A DNA stretch of 11,341 nucleotides from Melampsora larici-populina 98AG31 (taxonomy: Eukaryota > Basidiomycota > Pucciniomycetes > Pucciniales > Melampsoraceae): NCBI RefSeq assembly GCF_000204055.1, contig NW_006768909.1:1-11341 (forward strand), read 5' to 3'. Positions 1 through 7,300 of this stretch are shown in pieces. The stretch's first letter is position 1. Every line of letters starts with the position of its first letter. The position numbers and the translations under genes are program-made. Below the pieces are notes generated by a model, which was not told where the DNA came from, did no database searches, and saw nothing but the letters and a program-made list of their open reading frames with translations.

Positions 1-55
1 AAAAAGAAAGGGAAGAGAAAAAAGAAGAAAAAAAAAAAAAAAAAAAGAGGGGGAA
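1..55. repeat. Purine-only tract
   Basis: Bases 1-55 of the + strand contain no C or T and include an unbroken run of 18 A at 29-46. In the frame of the neighbouring partial gene the tract encodes a Lys/Arg-rich segment, so it may be coding, or it may be low-complexity DNA within an intron or UTR at the window edge. Confidence 0.7.
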
Positions 56-411
56 TCGAACGTTGCTCCAGAGGAGGCAGCTGATGCTGCTGGTCACTTA
101 GAGGATCCCTTATCGAAGAGGTGGACAGCTACTTGTAATCGATTGACTCCTAGTTTAGCTCAACGGATTAAAGTAAACCATCTCATTCATTCATTCTTTC
201 TTTCCAAAAGTTAATGATAACCTTGGTTTTGTTGATGTGATTTCTTTTTTTTTTTTGGTTTTTTTGGGGGGTATAGGAGGAATTGAATGCATTTAAAATG
301 GACGAAATGGAAGTTCATCATTCTTCGAGAGTTCATACTCATTTCTTTGTGGTTTGTTTTTTTCTTGTCTCTTTTTCTCTTACCAATAGGTTTAAGTTTT
401 GTGAAAACTGA
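1..411 (+). CDS. 3' end of an unidentified fungal gene (5'-partial, two exons)
   Basis: An open frame enters from the left edge (frame starting at base 2) and runs to 172. It begins with a Lys/Arg-rich stretch encoded by the purine tract and continues as an ordinary-looking sequence ending in LTPSLAQRIK. A GTAAAC donor at 173 and a TATAG acceptor at 276 give a 104-bp intron. Splicing is in phase 0 and continues as EELNAFKMDEMEVHHSSRVH, then THFF. The frame stops with TGA at 409-411. A second 38-bp intron at 352-389 would instead stop it at 393-395. The joined peptide reads like a conserved C-terminus and the two exons match in phase, which is the main support. I do not recognise the family and propose no function. 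The Thr/Phe-rich tail after THFF lies in T-rich DNA, so the true stop is uncertain. Confidence 0.5.
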
Positions 412-910
412 TGTGTTGATGGGGTTCTTTTTTTTGGGGGGGTGGAAATTGGATTGGTTGAAAACTTTTTAGTAATTATAAACCCTTTGATCAAAATTTG
501 GAACCAAAAAAAAATTCATTCATTTATTCATAAACTTAAAAGAAACTTGATTTTCTTTTTTCTTTTTTTTTTCTTCGAATTTGATTGGATTTTTTTTATT
601 TTATAAGTTGGTTTTTCATGTTTTTTTTTCTTTTCTATATTTTAGAACACTTGAAGAAAGAATGAATGAAAATTGACAAAAGAGAGAAAAAAAAAATCAC
701 TTATTTATTTATTCAAGCTTACTGATTTTTATGACGTTCGTTTCCGTTTAAGAATAACGAAAAAGATCTCTTACTTTCTGATTTGGGTTTCTTTCTTTCA
801 TTTTTGTCTTGATTTTTTTTTCGGTTCTTTTTTTTTTGATCAACTCGATTCTGGAAACACTATTTCTCTATCTCTTTCTCTCTTCTTTCTTTTTTTCATC
901 TCAAATTTGG

Positions 911-934
911 CTCTTCTCTCTCTCTCTTTCTCTT
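911..934. repeat. CT microsatellite (imperfect)
   Basis: An interrupted CT/TC run in the pyrimidine-rich intergenic region, built from CTCTTCTCTCTCTCTCTTTC. Confidence 0.6.
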
Positions 935-1063
935 AGTTTACACATTTTATTTTCTTATGGACTTTTCTGGTTTACAACTTTTCTTTCTTTTTATCTTTCT
1001 CTTTGTTGATTTTGGTTGATTTTTGTTTGATATACATCTTGTGATTTTTCATTATATATAGGT

Positions 1064-1083
1064 TTTATTTATTTATTTATTTT
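1064..1083. repeat. TTTA tetranucleotide microsatellite
   Basis: About four consecutive TTTA units within the T-rich intergenic DNA. Confidence 0.65.
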
Positions 1084-1274
1084 GGCTTTTTCTTTTCTGA
1101 CTTTTTTTTTAGATTTTTTTCTTTTTTTTGGTTTTTTTTTTTAGATTTTTTTTATTTATTGATATTTTTTTTATTTACACCAAAAAAAAATTAAACTTGA
1201 TCATCTAAATTCCCACAAAAGAAAGTAACCTTCAAGAAAGAAAAATTGATGGGAAATCAATTCTTTTTATGAAA

Positions 1275-1294
1275 AATGAATGAATGAATGAATG
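1275..1294. repeat. AATG tetranucleotide microsatellite
   Basis: Five consecutive AATG units. Its complement (TCAT/ATTC units) appears in short form near 184-196 and 513-530, suggesting this motif is recurrent in the locus. Confidence 0.75.
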
Positions 1295-1568
1295 TTTATT
1301 TTAACTTTGGAATTGAAACTGGTTTTTGTGTTTTAGATTAGAGTTATATATAAATACAACCAATAGATTTAAATGAAAGAAAATAAGATATTTTAGAAAA
1401 ATGATCAGTTTGGATTTTTTTTTCTTTTTGACTTTTATTCTTTTTTGGGGAGTTTTGGTTTTTTTTTTGCTTTATTTTTTTTTTGGTTTTCTTTTTTTGT
1501 GGTTTGAATGTACATGATTTATTTTGAGATAATGAGAATGAGATTGAATTATGAGCTTATTGGTTGAT

Positions 1569-1629
1569 GAAGAAAGAGAAGAAGAAAGAAAAAAGAGAAA
1601 GAAAAAGAAAAAGAGGAAGAAGAAAGAGA
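1569..1629. repeat. 61-nt homopurine tract
   Basis: Every base on the + strand from 1569 to 1629 is A or G, arranged as GAA/GAAA repeats. It follows about 1 kb of pyrimidine-rich sequence, so base skew switches strand here. Such tracts can adopt triplex (H-DNA) structures and are common in fungal promoters. Either role is inference. Confidence 0.7.
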
Positions 1630-2408
1630 CAGAGTCTTTAAAATGAAATAGATTTGATTACAGAAGTTTTGAAAATTGTTGATCACAAGTTATTTTGTTG
1701 AGCTAGGTACATAAGCCGCCTACCCAATCCTGGTAGTGTTGAGTGATTTGAATTGGATTTGGGATTGGTGCCAAAACAAAGCCAGATTCAGAAAAAAAAA
1801 GTCAGAAGTGGCTGTGGACAATTACGGTACTCAAAGTTGAGTATAGTTGTATATGGTTTTTGGTATATAGTTTTCTCACGACTATATACAAGTATCTAAA
1901 ACTATATTTTCGAGGGGTAGTTTTCCCTGCTTCCATGCCACGTGCTCTGTATACCCAAATTTTCCTATCCAAATTCATACCATGCCCCCTCAATTGTCTA
2001 CAGTTCCAAACACATGCACCAATTTCAACCAATCTTTGCAACGTGCTTCAAGAAACCCCATCAACACCTTTAAATTCCACTGATGCCGTCTGGAGTCTTG
2101 CTCATCCGCTAAGCAGTTCTGGCGCAACCCCCATTCAAATTGTATTGCCTTATCCTGCACACCATCCTTTCATTGCTTCTGGCTCACCCCTTGTCTTCAT
2201 GTATCCCACAAGTCAACATCTTCCAGCAGGCACTGCAGCTTCTCTTCCTTCAGCAATAGTCATGCCATCTTCTATATCATCAAACACTGCTGCAACTGCA
2301 CCTACAAACCCTGATGCAACGGAAGAACCTGTGGATAAGCTTAAGAAAGGATGTGGAAGTCGAAAATCAAACAATCAACCTTCAACTTCTTCAATGAGCA
2401 AAAGCAAG

Positions 2409-2486
2409 AAGAAAACACCAACTTCTACAAATGCCACAACCAATTCAAAGAAAACACCAACTTCTACAAATGCTACAACCAATTCA
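2409..2486 (+). repeat. 39-bp tandem duplication inside the Myb-like gene
   Basis: Two 39-bp units, 2409-2447 and 2448-2486, differ at one base (GCC versus GCT) and encode KKTPTSTNATTNS twice. The period is a multiple of three, so the frame is kept. It lies in the disordered Ser/Thr-rich part ahead of the DNA-binding region. Confidence 0.85.
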
Positions 2487-2800
2487 ACCAGTGCTGAAGA
2501 TGGGGCAACTCAGAAACAAATTTCATGGCAGAAAGAATTAAATTCAGAAGGGAAAACAATGTTGGACTTGATAGTAGAATGGAGTTGTTTAACTTGAGGT
2601 GATCAAGAGTCCTCAGGTGACGAGCAGTGGATGTGTATGGATAGCATCAATACAATCTCAACTAACTACAACAGATATTGGATGGGCCTTCCAGGAAAGA
2701 AAGAATGTTCAAGGAGATGTGCTCTGTATCTTGGTGCAAGAGGTTTTGAAACACCCAAATGGGACGGTGTGAAACAGAAGGTTATTGTTTTATTTATGTA

Positions 2801-2900
2801 CTAGCTTATTCACAAAAGATACGACACCAGATTACCCCTCCGGCCCCGACTGGTTTACTGGAGGGGTATTCCGGTGTCGTATCTTTTGTGAATAAGCTAG
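2801..2900. mobile_element. 100-bp fold-back MITE, TA-flanked
   Basis: The arms 2799-2841 and 2860-2902 are inverted copies, identical at 41 of 43 positions, around an 18-nt loop (2842-2859). TA lies immediately outside both ends (2799-2800 and 2901-2902), as expected for a Tc1/mariner-type TA target duplication, and the ends are CTAGCTTATTCAC and its complement. It sits inside the first intron of the Myb-like gene; subtracting element plus one TA leaves an intron of about 79 bp, a normal size for this window. It has no coding capacity. Superfamily assignment rests only on the TA flanks. The alternative is that TA belongs to the inverted repeat and there is no recognisable duplication. Confidence 0.8.
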
Positions 2901-3843
2901 TACTTTGTCTTCTGGTATCCAAGTTTCTGACTTTTTTTATCTTTGCCGTTTTACTATTTAGATCAACATTTTGGAAGCCAAATTCAAAGAAGCTGAAAGA
3001 TGGTGTAAGTCAACTGGTGAAGGGGGGGCGCTACAATCCAGCAGGGTGTTGAGATAGATATTGAGGCTCACTGAGCAAAGAGGACTTTGACCAAAGAGAA
3101 GGAGGAAGAAATCAGGATGTTGGCTGCAAATACTACTAAAGGTAAGTTAGATCTCCTTTTCTTCCCAAACTGTGTATCTTTGCTACATGATTTTCGTCCA
3201 CAGGTCAAGAAGAATGCTTACTAAGTTGGTGCTCCTATTACGATGTCTTACTGCCTGTGATGGGGACCAGAGCCGGGAACAAGCCTTTATACGCCGCCAA
3301 ATCTGGTCCTACCTCTCAAACACCTGCAAATCCGTCAAATGTACCATGTTGCCCTCAGTTCCAACAGTCTCAAACGCAGTTCAGCAATTGGGATCCTACT
3401 CAAAACCTAGATCTGGATCCAGAGCTGTTATCGCGTATTGAAGATGCTTTGGGAGAAACCGATGAAAGTCAATCAAAACACTTGCAAGCTATGGATTGCT
3501 CTGCCAGTTCTCAATCAACATCCAAATCCAAAGCCCAACCTTGTCCTAACCCAAGTCTTTTGAAAGAGAAACCAAGCAAAAACCCGGGAAGACCCTTGTC
3601 AGGTACATTAGGTGTCCTCAAGACCATTCAATCATTGTTACTTACTAAAGCCAATTACGAAGAGATGAAAAATTTCAACAAGGCAGCAAACAGCAGCAAC
3701 CAACAGATGATGGAGGAAGCTGTATTGCCATTGAAGAGTATCATCAATCTTTTAGAAACTCGATTTTCAAAACCAAGTGAGAAACACACATTAGATGATG
3801 ATGATTTATCAGTTGAAGCAATTGAGAAGAGGAAAGTGAAGAA

Positions 3844-3851
3844 GGCTGAAC
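3844..3851. repeat. Left 8-bp target site duplication of the P-like element
   Basis: GGCTGAAC directly precedes the left inverted repeat and recurs exactly after the right one (9641-9648). Removing the element and one copy restores an uninterrupted host reading frame across KKAEQEELELL. The direct repeat can be extended to 12 bp (through AGGA) only because the inverted repeat itself begins with AGGA. Confidence 0.93.
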
Positions 3852-3890
3852 AGGACCCTGGAAAGCTCCTACCAATGTGTCTGACGAAAA
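3852..3890 (+). repeat. Left 39-bp terminal inverted repeat
   Basis: Begins AGGACCCTGGAAAGCTCC and ends TGTCTGACGAAAA. It is the exact reverse complement of 9602-9640; position 40 is the first mismatch. Its inner end overlaps the first copy of the 16-bp subterminal motif. At 39 bp it is similar in scale to the 31-bp repeats of the Drosophila P element. Confidence 0.95.
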
Positions 3891-4027
3891 AAGTCCTATT
3901 TTGGACTTGTTGGGCTTCAATCTATCTGACGAAACAGGTCCGAATTTGGTTTTTGGACCAAAATGCATCTGACCAAAAAAGTCCTGAAAGTACCCAAGCC
4001 CAGGGATGCTTGTGACGAAAAAGGTCC
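3881..4027 (+). repeat. Left subterminal array: four copies of a 16-bp motif
   Basis: Copies of CTGACGAAAAARGTCC lie at 3881-3896, 3926-3941 (GAAACAGGTCC variant), 3969-3984 (GACC variant) and 4012-4027 (GTGACG variant). Start-to-start spacing is 45, 43 and 43 bp, near four helical turns. The first, second and fourth copies are followed by related TATTTTGG/GAATTTGG/GGTTAGG tails. All copies point in the same direction. Repeats of this kind at transposon ends are commonly transposase binding sites; that role is inference here. Confidence 0.85.
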
Positions 4028-4393
4028 GGTTAGGAGGGGTTGAACAGCAGACCTGGCAGGTAACAACTCTTGGCACCAAGTTCCCACGACAGTGATGTAT
4101 ACCATTGCGCCACAGATTATATGATTCAAAGATCTGTCATAGCAGTTCATACCGTTTCATCAGAAATTATCACTTCTTTCCATACTTGTCTATACACAAA
4201 CAGAAGAATAGCGAAAAATTGCAAATTTTTCACCATTCCATATATGGCATTTCTTCCTCAGCATTTTTTTTGATACAACTCTCAGACACAAATAGTTCTA
4301 CATACTGCGCAATTTTTTTTCTCGATATACCTCCAAGACACTTCATATAATCAATATTGCTACTCGACCTCCATTTTATCACCAATACTCACA
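4028..4393 (+). promoter_or_regulatory. Transposase leader and presumed promoter region
   Basis: This is 366 bp between the left motif array and the proposed start codon. It contains a CCATATATGG palindrome at 4238-4247, which fits the MADS-factor CArG consensus CC(A/T)6GG and could also serve as a TATA-like site about 150 bp upstream of the ATG. Several T(8) runs follow. The start sits in a favourable context, CTCACAATGTC. No transcription start can be fixed from sequence. A tRNA-like A-box motif on the minus strand (4101-4111) is treated separately. Confidence 0.4.
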
Positions 4394-7300
4394 ATGTCTG
4401 ACAAATCTATTCATCAACCAGAAGTTGCTAAACTTATGGGCAAATTAATGCGACTTGCTCAAGGATGTCCAGCTCTACCAGTTGCTACCAAAGATGATAA
4501 ATTATACATGGTCTATTGTGATCCACCACGGATGGATTCTAAGGACGAGGAAGACGGCATATGGATTACAGTTGACAGAAAGCTCACGGCAACATTTGGT
4601 ATAGATGTCATCAAAAAGAATCTCATGCAAGGCTCTCTAGGAATTGAGTTGGCTTTGAAATATCTCAGCAGGGCCCGCGATCACCCAACCTGGACAGCCA
4701 ATTCAGAGCATCTCCTCAAATACAAGATGGAGATGATCGCGCAGGAATTGATAAGTCAGTTTTCCCCATTTTTTTTATATGGAAAGACCGAGGTCTGATG
4801 AGATTTATAATGAAAAAATTATCACAGAAGCTGGAGCTTCTGATTTCCTTGAGGAAGGGCCGATATCCACTGATGAAGACAAAAATAAAGGTATGCATTG
4901 TCCTAGATCGTGTTACAAGCCTCCCACCATTGAGTGTAGGTTCATTTTATGATCTTCTTACACATAGCTAGGAAATCGAGTGATTGTATCTCAACAAACA
5001 AATCTCACGGCACATCAACGGTCATGAAACGTCGAGTTGTTTCGCAGCCTGATGTTGATCCTGAGGCCTGTCACAGTCAACCTAAAAAACCAGCTGCCAA
5101 ACGCCATCAACTCGATACACCTGAATCCAAAGAAGATACGATAATCATATCTTCAGATGATGAAATGACCCAACCACATAAAAGTACTAGCAAAATTGTA
5201 TCGGCTCCAAAAAAACCTCCACGTGTCTTCTCCCAAATTGAGAAGGTCAATCTTGTATTGTCAGACGATGAGGTCACTCAACCACACAACATCAGTAGCA
5301 ATTTTGTATCAGTTCCGAAAAAATCTATATGGCGCTCTTCCAAAGTCGATAAGGCCAAAAAGGCTGTGAACGTCCTCAATAACTGTCCTTTATCTACACC
5401 TGATGCCCCTTGCAACCAATGCAAGATTGAGGTAAATTCAGCGGACAAGGAATTTCAATGTCATTGTGGTCAAAAGACAATAGTTTTACGTGGTGGGCGC
5501 ACTGAGAAAGTGCTCAGTCATTGGAAGACTAGTCAGTCTTTTTTCTCTTTTCATATCCTCTTTCACCTCACTGATTATAATTACTGTATCAAATTACAGA
5601 GGCATGTACACAGAAGACATCTACATTACGTTCAAATGCGGTGTTGGTTGGATTTCTGGCTAAATCAGATGGAGACAAACAACAGGTCAAACGCGGCTTT
5701 GTTGAGATCAATTGCCCTGGTCTCACCGATGCTACATGGGATCGACCACAAGCAAAACACTCAATCCGATATTTTCTTGAACATACCTGTAGTATCTATC
5801 GGGGAAATAATCAACACCGCATATGCCAAGAGCTTTTTGGGAAGGATGCTAATGAAAAAACTCTTTCACCCGATGAAAAAGCTCGATTGATGACTACACT
5901 CGATGCTCGAGCAATATGGGAGGTCAAACGTCATGGAGCACGCAGTGCTATATATTCTCGAAGCTGCACAACAAACCTGCTGATAAAGAAAAACGAGAAA
6001 GTTCGAAATTGCTCAGAATGTGAATCTCTCAAAGGAGTCCGTAGCTTGATAAGTGCAGTCAATCATGAATATGCTGATGAGGATACTCTCAAATTTACAA
6101 CCGATCAGCTCATGGAAACAGATGTACACCACGCAACATTTGTTCAGTTTAAAGATCTTCGGATCTGTAAAAGCACACTTGAGTCTTCACAGAATGGAGA
6201 TTTTCGCGAGTTTCTACACCATGTTTCAATCTTAGCTGGCAAGGGTTTATTCAAAGATCGTGAAGCGGTTCAAGGGTTGTTCAAGAGTGTTGCTGTGCGA
6301 GCGGAGCGTGAGCTGGGGGGCAAGTCTCTCCGAGGAATGCGGGTCGATCCGTATCTAGACGACTGCCTCACGACTCTAGGAGCAATGAGTCGCAGTGCAC
6401 TCAATCTTTTTAGCAAGACTTTTGCAGGTCGAACAGCCCAAAGTCAACGTATGATTGAGGCGAAAAGTGGAGGAAAGTTGGAACCCGAAATACATCCAGC
6501 CAACTTCCATCAAATCGCCAAGAACCTTCAAGAGTTGGGGTACGCTGGACCAATCTCAGCTGCTTCTGATCAGACAGTGTGTGTCAAGACACTGCGACAT
6601 CATAATCAATGTCTAGTTGGTGCGGAGGGAGGCGACAAGCCATTTGAAAACGATGAAGAACTTAAGATACTTATGAAAGACATAGTTGACAATGACAAGT
6701 TATGTTCAAAGGTACATTTTTACTATGATTTGTACCTTATTTGTCCAAGACACTGACATAATATCTAATTCTCCATATCAAGATTCGAGCTTACACCATC
6801 CAGGTGCCGTTGCCAAATATTCCAACTTATGTAGTAGCTCTCATAGCTAGTTGTTCAAAGGAAGGAGCAAAAGATATCGCAGACGAGCATGCAGCTGTTA
6901 TTGATCTGGCACACAGATCTGGAATCATGATCATTTCAATGGGAGCTGATGGTGCTGCCACTGAGATATCCGCTCAAAAAATCCTTGCTCAAAAGACTGA
7001 TAAATATCTCACATATACAAAATCTAACTTACGAGTACATGTCAAAGTGCCTCTGTTTGGAAATCCTCCTCGCCCAGTTGTGGCTGTGCAGGATCCTAAG
7101 CATGCTAGAAAGACTGGAGCAAATCAACTTTTATCCGGTTCGCGCTTGCTTGTCATGGGAAAGTATACCATCACTATCCAACAGCTTGCAGAGATTCTCA
7201 AGATGCCCAATAGTCCTCTTCTAGCAAAGGATGTATTTGATAGTGATAAGCAAGATGATGGACGAGCTTTTCGAACTTTATCTGCACCTACTCTTTCCGC

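Larger units (their letters stand above)
412..1800. other. Pyrimidine-rich low-complexity intergenic region, no gene seen
   Basis: The + strand is very T-rich from about 412 to 1500, with many T(7-12) runs. Any open frames here (for example 673-1009) encode only Phe/Leu/Ser strings, as expected from poly-pyrimidine DNA. I see no plausible exon, RNA gene or transposon end. It would hold the 3' flank of the gene at the left edge and the 5' flank of the Myb-like gene. The more mixed sequence at 1690-1800 could be promoter or 5' UTR, but no clear element is visible. Confidence 0.6.
1935..3851 (+). pseudogene. Myb/SANT-like rust-type gene, 5' part, disrupted
   Basis: Proposed exons are 1935-2780, 2962-3141 and 3204-3851, with the last continuing at 9649 beyond the transposon. 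The intron at 2781-2961 (181 bp) contains a MITE; without it the intron would be about 79 bp. The intron at 3142-3203 is 62 bp (GTAAGT...CACAG). All junctions agree in phase. The N-terminal part is Ser/Thr/Pro-rich with a 13-residue duplication. The middle contains STNYNRYWMGLPGKK, GVKQKINILEAKFKEAERWC, TGEG and, after the next junction, WCSYYDVLLPVMGTRAG. The order (N-Y-x-x-W; G-V-x-x-K-I-x-x-L-E; T-G-x-G; Y-Y-x-x-L-x-P-V-M) matches, from memory, the Myb/SANT-like DNA-binding proteins amplified in rusts. Damage: in-frame TGA at 2595-2597, a frameshift near the G7 run at 3022-3028, and TGA at 3072-3074. The start ATG is the first in frame and is uncertain. Confidence 0.7.

Noticed and set aside
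673..1009. Open frames rich in Phe, Leu and Ser
   Set aside because: They are translations of poly-pyrimidine low-complexity DNA and lack any recognisable structure.
2574..2616. A 43-bp intron removing the TGA at 2595
   Set aside because: It would be shorter than any intron here and would put the downstream DNA-binding region out of frame.
3003..3045. A 43-bp intron from GTAAGT to CAG in the second Myb-like exon
   Set aside because: It would delete the conserved TGEG segment and is too short compared with other introns in the window.
3852..4015. Myb-like frame reading on into the transposon end
   Set aside because: The residues after position 3851 are encoded by the inverted repeat and motif array, not by the ancestral gene.
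4033..4114. A functional tRNA gene on the minus strand
   Set aside because: The A and B boxes match, but acceptor and T stems do not pair, so it is kept only as a weak promoter-like or remnant signal.
3744..4150. Minus-strand open frames across the left end of the transposon
   Set aside because: They overlap the coding exon of the Myb-like gene and the inverted repeat, and resemble no known protein; they are shadows.
4769..4776. A frameshift in the T8 run, with reading continuing as RPRSDEIYNEKIIT
   Set aside because: Dropping one T would keep a frame, but an intron 4755-4827 of normal size, with matching phase, a CTGAT branch-like site and a CACAG acceptor, explains the same region without a mutation. 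RNA evidence would decide.
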